Shown piece after piece: positions 1-6,182 of a DNA stretch of 8,439 nt. Position 1 is the first letter of the stretch, and every line of letters starts with the position of its first letter. Location of the stretch: positions 1 through 8,439 of the forward strand of contig JAFUPO010000370.1 in NCBI GenBank assembly GCA_017481185.1. Reading direction: 5' to 3'. The notes beneath the pieces are model-generated. The model was not told the origin of the DNA. It saw only the letters and a list, made by a program, of their open reading frames with translations, and did not search any database. Both the position numbers and the translations under genes were made by a program. The stretch is from Clostridia bacterium (GTDB taxonomy: Bacteria; Bacillota_A; Clostridia; Christensenellales; Aristaeellaceae).

Positions 1-1
1 C

Positions 2-217
2 ATGCTTTATTCCCGAATAAGAGGCCTACGCGAAGACAAGGATATGACGCAGACACAAATGGCTGCAATCTTAAACTGCAGTCAAAGAATATACAGCAAT
101 TACGAACGCGGTGATGTGGACATCCCCACAGAAATACTGATCAAGCTTTCTGACTTTCACCAAGTTTCAATTGATTATTTGTTAGGTGTTACATCCAATC
201 CCAAACGCAATAAATAA
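2..217 (+). CDS. Small XRE/Cro-C1 family DNA-binding regulator
   Basis: A 71-residue protein that is almost entirely one Cro/C1-type helix-turn-helix domain. The domain spans about residues 5-62. The turn and recognition helix region contains MTQTQMA, the polar stretch around CSQRIYSNYERG and the downstream pair IDYLLGV, all typical of this family. Such proteins bind operator DNA as repressors or activators, often in phages, conjugative elements or toxin-antitoxin loci. No second domain or membrane segment is present. The ATG at position 2 abuts the window edge, so its ribosome site is not visible and the gene could start further upstream. By hand count the gene is about 40% GC, against 34 of 60 bases in a stretch of the next gene (361-420), which suggests a different origin. 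It stops inside the left arm of a palindrome and is followed at once by a headless transporter gene. Target unknown. Confidence 0.85.
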   Translation: MLYSRIRGLREDKDMTQTQMAAILNCSQRIYSNYERGDVDIPTEILIKLSDFHQVSIDYLLGVTSNPKRNK

Positions 218-261
218 GCACCACCAACTCTATGGCTCCATGGGTTGGCGGTGCTTATTTA
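211..261 (+). terminator. 18-bp near-perfect palindrome after the XRE gene, probable terminator
   Basis: The arms 211-228 and 244-261 are complementary over 18 base pairs with a single A/C mismatch (223/249). They are separated by a 15-base loop, 229-243, which itself contains ATGG/CCAT. The left arm includes the stop codon of the XRE gene. The bases after the stem are TTATTTATT-like rather than a clean T run, so termination may be inefficient. The outer A/T part of the stem could also act as a terminator on the opposite strand. Confidence 0.6.
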
Positions 262-333
262 TTGGTCCGAATCGTCAGCGTTTAGCGCAGAGGCATCCCC
301 GCGCTGGCTGATGATACGGTTTATAAGGTAGGC
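262..333 (+). other. Junction and start-less 5' remnant of the binding-protein frame
   Basis: The frame of the downstream binding protein stays open back to a TAG at 283-285. It reads IPALA|DDTVYKVGV just before position 334. ALA-DD resembles the end of a signal peptide followed by a mature N-terminus, and TVYKVGV is the first beta strand expected in this protein family. Between 286 and 333 there is no ATG, GTG or TTG, and no hydrophobic signal segment or lipobox exists upstream. The coding homology therefore appears to begin abruptly near 295-307, next to the XRE terminator, as if the first 20-30 codons and the promoter had been replaced. Confidence 0.6.
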
Positions 334-1197
334 GTGTGCCAGCAGCTGCAGCATCCCGCTCTTGACCTTGCCACCCAGGGCTTCAAGGACGCTTTGAAAG
401 CAAAGCTGGGCGACAAGGTGGATATCGTTGTGGCCAATGCTTCCGATGATAAGAACCTTTGCGCCACCATTGCCAACCAGTTCGTTTCCGACGAAGTGGA
501 TCTGATTATGGCCAATGCCACTAATGCTTTGAAGGCCTGCTACTCCGCTACCGCGACCATTCCGATCCTGGGCACCTCTATTACCGAGTATGCCGTAGCT
601 CTGGATTTGGACAGCGCTACCTTCACCGGCGTCACCGGCGTGAACGTTTCTGGCACCAGTGACCTGGCTCCTCTGGATCAGCAGGCTGCTATGATCAAGG
701 AATGGTTCCCTGAGGCCAAGACCGTTGGCCTGCTTTACTGCTCCGCTGAGGCCAACTCTCTGTACCAGGTTCGCGAAGTGGCCAAGTATCTGAGCGAGAT
801 GGGCATTGAGTCTAAGGAATATCCTTTCACCGATTCCAACGATCTCGCTTCCGTGACCCAGTCCGCTCTGGGCAGCGATGTCATCTACATCCCCACTGAT
901 AACACTGCTGCTGCTTATACCGAGACCATTGCCAACGTGGTCATCCCCGCTGGTGTGCCGGTCATCGCCGGTGAAGAAGGCATCTGCTCCGGCTGCGGCG
1001 TTGCGACCCTGACCATCAGCTACTACGACATCGGTTACAAGACCGGTGAAATGGCTTATGAGATTCTGGTCAACGGCGCCAAGGTTGAGGAAATGCCCAT
1101 TCAGTATGCGCCTCAGTTCACCAAGAAGTACAATCCCGCTAACGCAGAAGCTCTTAAGCTGACCGTGCCGGAAGGCTATGCGGCTATCGGAGAATAA
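334..1197 (+). CDS. ABC transporter substrate-binding protein (ABC_sub_bind / TrpX-like), 5'-truncated
   Basis: This is the solute receptor of an ABC importer, of the family annotated as TrpX or Pfam ABC_sub_bind. Recognisable family blocks run in order: QHPALD, ANATNALKACY, the IPILGTSITEY segment, GTSDLAPLDQQ at the hinge, LLYCSAEANS, YIPTDNT, and the C-terminal IAGEEG followed by TLTISYYDIGYKTGEMAYEI. The GTG at 334 gives 287 residues, but it is not a credible native start. It falls inside the first beta strand (YKVGV), has only a weak AAGG in front, and homology continues upstream without any start codon. The native protein of about 320-340 residues would be an exported lipoprotein; here the signal peptide and lipobox are missing, so as drawn it could not reach the cell surface. 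The remaining frame is intact and shows no internal stop, which points to a recent truncation or an assembly join. Permease and ATPase follow. The ligand cannot be read from the sequence. Confidence 0.8.
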   Translation: MCQQLQHPALDLATQGFKDALKAKLGDKVDIVVANASDDKNLCATIANQFVSDEVDLIMANATNALKACYSATATIPILGTSITEYAVALDLDSATFTGVTGVNVSGTSDLAPLDQQAAMIKEWFPEAKTVGLLYCSAEANSLYQVREVAKYLSEMGIESKEYPFTDSNDLASVTQSALGSDVIYIPTDNTAAAYTETIANVVIPAGVPVIAGEEGICSGCGVATLTISYYDIGYKTGEMAYEILVNGAKVEEMPIQYAPQFTKKYNPANAEALKLTVPEGYAAIGE

Positions 1198-1209
1198 TCA
1201 TGAAGCGTG

Positions 1210-1277
1210 CCTACTGCAATGACCAGTAGGTAAATGATGCGGCGCCATGAAGAAGCTCGCTTTCCTCATGGCGTCGC
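1210..1277 (+). promoter_or_regulatory. Two hairpins between binding-protein and permease genes
   Basis: The first hairpin has perfect 7-bp arms at 1210-1216 and 1224-1230. The second has 12-bp arms at 1239-1250 and 1266-1277 with one G-T wobble and is followed by only three T residues. Without a T run these are more likely mRNA-stabilising or partial-termination structures than a full stop. Such elements commonly keep binding-protein transcripts in excess over the permease and ATPase messages. Function is inferred; the pairing is directly visible. Confidence 0.5.
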
Positions 1278-1303
1278 TTTGTGGCATCTAGCACCCGATA
1301 GGT

Positions 1304-1310
1304 TAGGAGG
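1304..1310 (+). promoter_or_regulatory. Ribosome-binding site that fixes the TTG start of the permease
   Basis: TAGGAGG lies seven bases before the TTG at 1318. The first in-frame ATG (1384, residue 23) has no ribosome site and would cut into the first membrane helix, so TTG is the better start. Confidence 0.8.
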
Positions 1311-1317
1311 ATAAGAT

Positions 1318-2247
1318 TTGCAAATTAATGCCTTGATTAATGCGCTTCCGGGCGCGGTCTCCCAGGGCCTCGTCTGGGGCATCATGGCCATTGGCCTGTA
1401 TATCACCTATAAGGTGCTGGAGGTTTCCGACCTGACGGTGGATGGCTCCATCGCCACTGGCGCGGCGGTAGCTACTATGCTGATCATCAACGGTTGGAAT
1501 GTATACGCCGCTATTTTGGCGGCTTTTGCCGCCGGTATGCTGGCAGGTCTGCTTACGGGTATTTTTCACACCACGCTGGGCATCCCGGCAATTCTGGCCG
1601 GCATCCTGACCCAGCTGGGTTTGTATTCCATCAACCTGCACATCATGGCGGACCAGGCCAATGTGTCCGTCTCTGTGCGCAAATATGACCTGCTGGTATC
1701 CTCTATGTATGTGCGCTCCTTTTCATTGGACAACCCTTTGATTCCGCTGTTGATCATGAGCACTGTGGTAATCCTGTTTTTGTACTGGTTCTTCGGCACC
1801 GAGTATGGCTGCGCCATGCGCGCCACCGGCGCCAACGGCAATATGGCTCGGGCTCAGGGCATCAACACCAACATCTGCAAGGTGGTTGGCCTGATGATCT
1901 CCAACGGCATCGTGGCTGTGGCAGGTGCTCTTTTGTGCCAGTACCAGGGATTCAGCGATGTGAAGATGGGCCAGGGCGCTATCGTGATTGGCCTGGCGGC
2001 GATCATTATCGCAGAGGTTTTGTTCTCAAAGGTATTCCGCAACTTTGCGTTGAAGCTGGTGGCTGTGTCCATCGGCGCTGTGATCTATTACCTGGTGATC
2101 CAGGTGGTGCTGTGGCTGGGTCTGGATACTGACGATCTGAAGCTGCTCTCCGCGCTGGTGGTAGCCCTGTTCCTGGGCGCGCCCTATCTGAAGGGCAAGC
2201 TAGCGGCAGCCCGACTGGCAAGCAAGGGAGGGAAGACCAATGCTTAA
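1318..2247 (+). CDS. ABC transporter permease (BPD_transp_2 / TrpY-like)
   Basis: The membrane channel subunit of the importer, 309 residues and rich in hydrophobic helices. I count about eight or nine membrane segments, near residues 10-32, 42-60, 61-82, 86-108, 140-160, 185-205, 217-238, 245-267 and 272-290. The loop TEYGCAMRATGANGNMARAQ (about residues 161-180) matches the cytoplasmic coupling loop of the branched-chain amino acid/ribose-type permeases (Pfam BPD_transp_2). In the TrpXYZ-like group it reads RATGxNxxMARAQGIN, as here. Translation starts at TTG 1318, supported by a strong ribosome site. It overlaps the ATPase gene by eight bases, so the two are probably translationally coupled. 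Length is normal and no damage is seen. The permease probably works as a homodimer with two ATPase copies; substrate unknown. Confidence 0.92.
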   Translation: MQINALINALPGAVSQGLVWGIMAIGLYITYKVLEVSDLTVDGSIATGAAVATMLIINGWNVYAAILAAFAAGMLAGLLTGIFHTTLGIPAILAGILTQLGLYSINLHIMADQANVSVSVRKYDLLVSSMYVRSFSLDNPLIPLLIMSTVVILFLYWFFGTEYGCAMRATGANGNMARAQGINTNICKVVGLMISNGIVAVAGALLCQYQGFSDVKMGQGAIVIGLAAIIIAEVLFSKVFRNFALKLVAVSIGAVIYYLVIQVVLWLGLDTDDLKLLSALVVALFLGAPYLKGKLAAARLASKGGKTNA

Positions 2248-3034
2248 GATCACTCATATTGCAAAAACCTTCAATCCTGGCACCATTACGGAGAAAAAAG
2301 CGCTGGTGGATGTGGACATCCACCTGAACCCCGGCGATTTCGTGACTGTTATCGGGGGCAACGGCGCAGGCAAATCCACCATGCTCAATGCGGTGGCCGG
2401 TACCTTTATGGTGGATCAGGGCTCCCTTGAGCTGGACGGCGTGAACATTACCCGCCTGCCCGAATACAAACGGGCCATTTATTTGGGCCGCGTGTTTCAG
2501 GATCCCATGACCGGCACGGCTGCCACCATGAGCATTGAGGAAAACATGGCCCTGGCCAGCCGCCGTGGCGATAAACGCACCCTGCGCTGGGGCATTACCG
2601 CCAAGGAGCGGGAGCTCTATAAAGAGCAATTGTGCATACTGGGTCTGGGGCTGGAGGAGCGCATGAACAGCAAGGTGGGCCTCCTCTCCGGCGGCCAGCG
2701 CCAGGCGCTGACCCTTTTGATGGCCACCCTGAAAAAGCCCAAGATGCTCCTCTTGGATGAGCATACCGCTGCCCTGGATCCCAAAACGGCAGCCAACGTG
2801 CTGGGTCTAACGGCCAAGCTCATTGACGAAAACAATCTGACGGCCCTGATGGTGACCCATAACATGAAGGATGCCTTGCAGTATGGCAACCGCACCATCA
2901 TGATGCATGAGGGAAAAATTATTTTGGATATTGATAGGGAGACCAAGGCCAAATTGAAGGTGGAGGATCTCTTGCAGATGTTCGGCAAGGCCAGCGGCGC
3001 TGAACTGGCTAACGACCGAATGTTGCTATCCTGA
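2240..3034 (+). CDS. ABC transporter ATP-binding protein (TrpZ-like)
   Basis: The cytoplasmic ATPase that powers the importer, 264 residues with every nucleotide-binding motif in place. Walker A is GGNGAGKST at 39-47, the Q-loop glutamine is Q87 in VFQDP, the signature is LSGGQ at 149-153, and Walker B is MLLLDEH at 169-175 with catalytic E174. The D-loop is AALD at 177-180 and the switch histidine is H207 in VTHNM. The sequence LLLDEHTAALDPKTA is characteristic of the ATPases paired with ABC_sub_bind receptors, which supports the TrpXYZ-type assignment. The ATG at 2240 has AGGGAGG eight bases upstream, lying inside the end of the permease gene. It is the last gene of the operon, with an intrinsic terminator starting ten bases after its stop. 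Because this subunit and the permease are intact, only the receptor is compromised. Confidence 0.95.
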   Translation: MLKITHIAKTFNPGTITEKKALVDVDIHLNPGDFVTVIGGNGAGKSTMLNAVAGTFMVDQGSLELDGVNITRLPEYKRAIYLGRVFQDPMTGTAATMSIEENMALASRRGDKRTLRWGITAKERELYKEQLCILGLGLEERMNSKVGLLSGGQRQALTLLMATLKKPKMLLLDEHTAALDPKTAANVLGLTAKLIDENNLTALMVTHNMKDALQYGNRTIMMHEGKIILDIDRETKAKLKVEDLLQMFGKASGAELANDRMLLS

Positions 3035-3043
3035 TTAAACAGA

Positions 3044-3076
3044 TAAAGAGGCTTTTGTTAGGCAGAAGCCTCTTTA
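3044..3076 (+). terminator. Intrinsic terminator of the ABC transporter operon
   Basis: Perfect 11-bp stem formed by 3044-3054 (TAAAGAGGCTT) and 3066-3076 (AAGCCTCTTTA), with an 11-base loop. The 3' arm ends in TTTATT, giving a short U-rich end. The A/T-rich base of the stem could also stop antisense transcription. Confidence 0.85.
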
Positions 3077-3084
3077 TTGATGCC

Positions 3085-3113
3085 TTGACAATCATGTGAG
3101 CAAAGGCTACAAT
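3085..3113 (+). promoter_or_regulatory. Sigma-A type promoter of the transketolase operon
   Basis: A perfect -35 box TTGACA (3085-3090), a 17-base spacer and a -10 box TACAAT (3108-3113), one base from consensus. The predicted start of transcription is near 3120, giving a leader of about 30 bases with AAGGAGGT at 3137-3144 in front of the first gene. I see no operator or riboswitch fold in the short leader, so strong constitutive expression is the simplest reading. Confidence 0.85.
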
Positions 3114-3151
3114 TAAAATAACGCTGTTAAAAGGCGAAGGAGGTTATTTAA

Positions 3152-3997
3152 ATGCAGACTCAGGAACTGAAGGCCCTCAAAGTGGCGGCCTGCACCCTGC
3201 GCATGGATATTTTGACCCAGGTGCACGCGGCAAAGTCCGGCCATCCCGGCGGCTCCTTGTCCTGTGCGGATGTGATGACCTATTTGTATCAAAAGGAAAT
3301 GCGGGTGGATCCTGCTCAGCCCCGTTGGGAGGATCGGGATCGTTTCGTCCTTTCCAAAGGCCATTCCTGTCCGGCTCTGTACGGCGCATTAGCTCGCCGG
3401 GGGTTTTTTGATCCGGAGCTTTTGAAAACTTTCCGCCACGTAGGATCCATTCTCCAGGGCCATCCTGATATGAAGAAGATACCTGGCGTGGATATGTCCT
3501 CTGGCTCCCTGGGCCAGGGCATTTCAGCAGCCTGCGGTATGGCTAAGGCTGGCAAGATGGACGGCAATGATTTTAGGGTTTACACCATCCTGGGCGACGG
3601 CGAGATGGAGGAGGGTCAGGTATGGGAGGCTGCCATGTTTGCCGCCCATCATGAGTTGGACAACCTCTGCGTCATCGCTGACCTGAACGGGTTGCAGATT
3701 GACGGGCCTGTTGCTGAGGTGGCTGGCATGGTGGAGCCCAAGGCCAAGTTTGAGGGCTTTGGCTTCCATGTGATCGAATTGGATGGCCACGATTTTGAAG
3801 CTATTGAAAAGGCTTTTGAAGAAGCCAAAACCGTTAAGGGCAAGCCTACAGCCCTGCTCATCAACACGGTGAAGGGCAAGGGCGTCAGCTTTATGGAAAA
3901 CAAGGTGAACTGGCACGGCTCCGCCCCCAACGATGAGCAATACGAAAAGGGCATGGAAGAATTGAAGGCCGCCATGGCGGAACTGGAGGGAATGTAA
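3152..3997 (+). CDS. tkt: Transketolase, N-terminal (thiamine-diphosphate binding) subunit
   Basis: N-terminal half of a split transketolase, 281 residues, the usual size for this subunit. Transketolase moves two-carbon ketol units between sugar phosphates in the non-oxidative pentose phosphate pathway. Visible landmarks are KSGHPGGSLS (H31), LSKGHSCPALY (H71), QGHPDM (H104), and the cofactor and Mg2+ motif starting GDGEMEEGQVWEA at 148-160 and closing at ADLNG (N179). LQIDG follows directly, as in other transketolases. The Asn that completes the GDG-N motif is present, although the usual DNNG reads DLNG. The start is set by AAGGAGGT seven bases before ATG 3152. The C-terminal subunit starts one base after this stop, so equimolar coupled synthesis is expected, with the active site formed between the two chains. 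Confidence 0.95.
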   Translation: MQTQELKALKVAACTLRMDILTQVHAAKSGHPGGSLSCADVMTYLYQKEMRVDPAQPRWEDRDRFVLSKGHSCPALYGALARRGFFDPELLKTFRHVGSILQGHPDMKKIPGVDMSSGSLGQGISAACGMAKAGKMDGNDFRVYTILGDGEMEEGQVWEAAMFAAHHELDNLCVIADLNGLQIDGPVAEVAGMVEPKAKFEGFGFHVIELDGHDFEAIEKAFEEAKTVKGKPTALLINTVKGKGVSFMENKVNWHGSAPNDEQYEKGMEELKAAMAELEGM

Positions 3998-3998
3998 G

Positions 3999-4946
3999 AT
4001 GGCTGAGCAGATCAAGAAGGCAACCCGCGAGAGCTTCGGCCAGGCCCTGAAGGACCTTGCCGCCGAGTATCCTAACCTGGTGGTGCTGGATGCTGACTTG
4101 GCGGAGGCCACCAAGACGGTGACCTTCAAAAAGGCCTGTCCTGAGCGGTTTATTGACTGCGGTATCGCTGAAAGCAATATGATCGGCGTGGCTGCTGGCC
4201 TGGCGGCTGCGGGCAAGATCCCTGTGGCAGCCAGCTTTGCCATGTTCACCACCGGCCGCGCTTTCGAGCAGGTGCGCAACTCTGTGGGTTATCCCCACTT
4301 GAATGTAAAAATCGTGGGCACCCATGCGGGCGTGTCCGTAGGCGAGGATGGCGCCACCCATCAGTGCCTGGAGGATATTGCCCTGATGCGCACCATCCCC
4401 GGCATGACTATCCTCAACCCCTGCGATCATTATGAGGCGTTAGCCGCTGTGAAGGCCATGCTGGATTACGAGGGCCCCGTGTATCTGCGCCTGGGCCGCC
4501 TGGCTGTGGATGCTCTGAACCTTAACGACGATTATACCTTTGAAATGGGCAAGGGCGTGACTCTTCGGGAGGGCAACGATGTGACGCTTATTGCCACCGG
4601 CCTTGTGGTGCAGGAAGCTGTTCAGGCTGCTGATCTGCTGAAGGCGGAAGGCATCTCTGCCCGGGTGATTAACATTCACACCATCAAGCCCCTGGACGAA
4701 GACATCGTTTTGAAAGCGGCCAAGGAAACCGGCTGCATCGTGACCTGTGAAGAGCACAATGTGATCGGCGGCTTGGGCGATGCAGTGGCAGCTGTGCTGG
4801 CTGAGAACTATCCCACGCCCTTGGTGAAGGTGGGCGTACATGATCAGTTTGGTCATTCCGGCCCTGGCGCCAAGCTGCTGGATGATTTCGGCTTCCGGGC
4901 CCCTGAACTGGTAAAAGCTGCCAAGGCTTCCATTGCCAAGAAATAA
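3999..4946 (+). CDS. tkt: Transketolase, C-terminal (pyrimidine-binding) subunit
   Basis: C-terminal half of the split transketolase, 315 residues. It carries the pyrimidine-binding domain with the cofactor-activating glutamate E58 in DCGIAESNM, and the SFAMFTTGRAFEQVRN block. GEDGATHQ with H121, which contacts substrate phosphate or cofactor in the family, follows. The C-terminal transketolase domain includes TGLVVQEAVQAA and CEEHNVIGGLGDAVA. DXS was considered because it shares these folds, but the split two-gene arrangement and the SVGEDGATHQ block fit transketolase. ATG 3999 has GGAGGG eight bases upstream, inside the end of the preceding gene. A strong terminator follows 16 bases after the stop, closing a two-gene unit. 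Confidence 0.95.
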   Translation: MAEQIKKATRESFGQALKDLAAEYPNLVVLDADLAEATKTVTFKKACPERFIDCGIAESNMIGVAAGLAAAGKIPVAASFAMFTTGRAFEQVRNSVGYPHLNVKIVGTHAGVSVGEDGATHQCLEDIALMRTIPGMTILNPCDHYEALAAVKAMLDYEGPVYLRLGRLAVDALNLNDDYTFEMGKGVTLREGNDVTLIATGLVVQEAVQAADLLKAEGISARVINIHTIKPLDEDIVLKAAKETGCIVTCEEHNVIGGLGDAVAAVLAENYPTPLVKVGVHDQFGHSGPGAKLLDDFGFRAPELVKAAKASIAKK

Positions 4947-4962
4947 GGCGAGGTATATTTGG

Positions 4963-4995
4963 GCGGAGGAGAGAAAAACCTCTCTTCCGCTTTTT
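4963..4995 (+). terminator. Intrinsic terminator of the transketolase operon
   Basis: GC-rich 11-bp stem, arms 4963-4973 and 4980-4990, with one G-T wobble and a six-base A-rich loop. It is followed directly by TTTTT at 4991-4995. This is the clearest terminator in the window. Confidence 0.93.
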
Positions 4996-5014
4996 GATGT
5001 TACCAAGAGAGCGC

Positions 5015-5043
5015 TTGTTTTTCCGGTTGTTGTTTAGTATAAT
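5015..5043 (+). promoter_or_regulatory. Sigma-A type promoter of the hutP-like/cmk/plsC/ispH-rpsA operon
   Basis: TTGTTT (5015-5020), a 17-base spacer and a perfect TATAAT (5038-5043), preceding an expected transcription start near 5050. The in-frame ATG at 5042 overlaps the -10 box and would lie upstream of the transcript, so the GTG at 5072 must be used if this is the main promoter. Confidence 0.78.
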
Positions 5044-5055
5044 GAATTGGATTGG

Positions 5056-5063
5056 AAAGGGGG
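5056..5063 (+). promoter_or_regulatory. Ribosome-binding site selecting the GTG start of the HutP-like gene
   Basis: AAAGGGGG ends eight bases before GTG 5072. Together with the promoter position it argues against the earlier in-frame starts at 4994 (inside the terminator) and 5042 (inside the -10 box). Confidence 0.65.
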
Positions 5064-5071
5064 ATACCGCT

Positions 5072-5491
5072 GTGCCTAGAGAGGAAGATGGGAGCCGCCG
5101 GGTAGCCCGGGCGGCTGTAATGATCAGCATGACGGAGACCCGTGATGAAGAAAACGAGCTGAAGGCAAAGTTCGCTCAGGAAGAATTGTACGCGGCTGCG
5201 GTGGACTATGGCGGGGAGTTTGTGCCCTCCATCGTTCGCATTGTGGAGCGGGCTGTGGTGGCAGCCAAAAGGGAAAAAGTAATCGGTGACTCCTTCCATG
5301 AGGAGGGCGCTGTGGCTGGTGCAGCCAGGGAGGCCATCGCTCAGGTGACCAGCAAGGCCCTGGGCCTGTCGGTGGGCGGCAAAATTGGCGTCGCTCGCCA
5401 GGGAAACCACGTAGCGGTGGCGGTGTTTTTCGGTATTGGCCTGGTGCACCTTAATGAGATTTGCATCGGCATGGGCCATCGAGCCATTTAA
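5072..5491 (+). CDS. HutP-family protein (possible RNA-binding regulator)
   Basis: A 139-residue soluble protein that I recognise as the clostridial branch of the HutP family. Characteristic pieces are SRRVARAAV near the N-terminus, the AAAVDYGGEFVP segment, IVERAVVAAKRE (57-68) and HEEGAVAGAAREA (76-88). These are followed by GLSVGGKIGVARQG, VAVAVFFGIGLVHLNE (114-129) and the terminal GMGHRAI. In Bacillus subtilis, HutP binds nascent hut mRNA with histidine and Mg2+ and prevents termination. Here there are no histidine-degradation genes nearby; the gene instead heads a cmk-plsC-ispH/rpsA operon, so a different target is likely. Aligned from memory, the three B. subtilis metal-ligand histidines (73, 77, 138) fall on Gly79, Gly83 and Glu129, so histidine sensing may be absent. 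The GTG start is supported by its ribosome site and by the promoter, which excludes the earlier frames. cmk begins 17 bases downstream. Family call fairly sure; function uncertain. Confidence 0.78.
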   Translation: MPREEDGSRRVARAAVMISMTETRDEENELKAKFAQEELYAAAVDYGGEFVPSIVRIVERAVVAAKREKVIGDSFHEEGAVAGAAREAIAQVTSKALGLSVGGKIGVARQGNHVAVAVFFGIGLVHLNEICIGMGHRAI

Positions 5492-5508
5492 AAAAGGAGA
5501 TAACGGAT

Positions 5509-6180
5509 ATGCCTTTAACGATTGCCATTGACGGCCCAGTGGGGGCCGGAAAGTCCTCTATTGCAGATGCGGTTGCCAAACGGCTGGAACTGGTACACCT
5601 GGACACTGGGGCTATGTACCGGGCCTTGGGCTTTCAGGCCATGACCCGCGGCGTGAACATGGATGACGAGGAGGCGTTGGTCTCCCTTCTGAATACCACA
5701 GAGATCACCGTGACCTATGAAGACGGGGTTCAGCGCACGCTGGTGAATGGCGGTGATGTTTCCGCCCTGATCCGCACACCTGAGGCAGGTATGGCAGCCT
5801 CAAAGGTTTCGCGCTTTGCCAAGGTGCGAACCCATATGGTGCACTTGCAGCAGGAATGGTGCCGCAGTCACGATGTGGTGATGGATGGCCGAGATATTGG
5901 CACCAGGGTTTTGCCGGATGCCAGCTTGAAAATCTTTTTAACCGCTTCCCCAGAGGAGCGGGCCCGCCGCCGGTTTGAGGAGTTTCAGGCCAAGGGGGAT
6001 CCCACGCCCTACGAAAAGGTGCTCAGCGATCTGAAAAAGAGGGATGAGCAGGATACCACCCGCAAGGTGGAGCCGCTTCGGGCGGCAGAGGATGCCATCG
6101 TGCTGGACAGCACCCATATGACTTTTGACCAAGTGGTGGATCACATCGTTGATTTGGCTCACCAGGCAATGGAGGGCTGA
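5509..6180 (+). CDS. cmk: Cytidylate kinase ((d)CMP kinase)
   Basis: Phosphorylates CMP and dCMP to the diphosphates with ATP, recycling the CMP released by phospholipid and RNA turnover. The 223-residue length is normal for bacterial Cmk. Visible motifs are the P-loop GPVGAGKSS at 9-17 (GPAGAGKST in most members), LDTGAMYRA at 31-39 and the substrate-binding region around RTPEAGMAASKVS. DGRDIGTRVLPDA at 126-138 and the lid segment ASPEERARRRFEE follow. Start: ATG 5509 has AAGGAG nine bases upstream. An in-frame ATG at 5461 lies within the preceding gene, lacks a ribosome site and would add 16 residues that are not conserved. plsC begins two bases after the stop, so the two are probably coupled; CMP is a by-product of phospholipid synthesis, which makes this pairing sensible. 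Confidence 0.96.
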   Translation: MPLTIAIDGPVGAGKSSIADAVAKRLELVHLDTGAMYRALGFQAMTRGVNMDDEEALVSLLNTTEITVTYEDGVQRTLVNGGDVSALIRTPEAGMAASKVSRFAKVRTHMVHLQQEWCRSHDVVMDGRDIGTRVLPDASLKIFLTASPEERARRRFEEFQAKGDPTPYEKVLSDLKKRDEQDTTRKVEPLRAAEDAIVLDSTHMTFDQVVDHIVDLAHQAMEG

Positions 6181-6182
6181 AA

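Noticed and set aside
2006..2764. Long minus-strand open frame opposite the permease and ATPase genes
   Set aside because: It has no recognisable domain and low-complexity, His/Gln-rich composition, spans two clearly real plus-strand genes, and is explained by their GC-rich codon use. Similar minus-strand frames at 3524-4279, 3891-4430, 4440-5006, 6159-6875 and 7706-8416 were rejected for the same reason.
3999..4946. C-terminal half of DXS rather than transketolase
   Set aside because: DXS is normally a single chain. The partner subunit with KSGHPGG and LSKGH and the GEDGATHQ block match split transketolase.
4994..5071. Longer N-terminus for the HutP-like protein, starting at 4994 or 5042
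   Set aside because: 4994 lies inside the transketolase terminator and 5042 inside the -10 box. The GTG at 5072 has a ribosome site and starts just before the conserved SRRVARAAV block.
5461..5508. Longer N-terminus for Cmk starting at 5461
   Set aside because: It overlaps the end of the HutP-like gene, lacks a ribosome site, and the family starts just before the P-loop strand, as ATG 5509 does.
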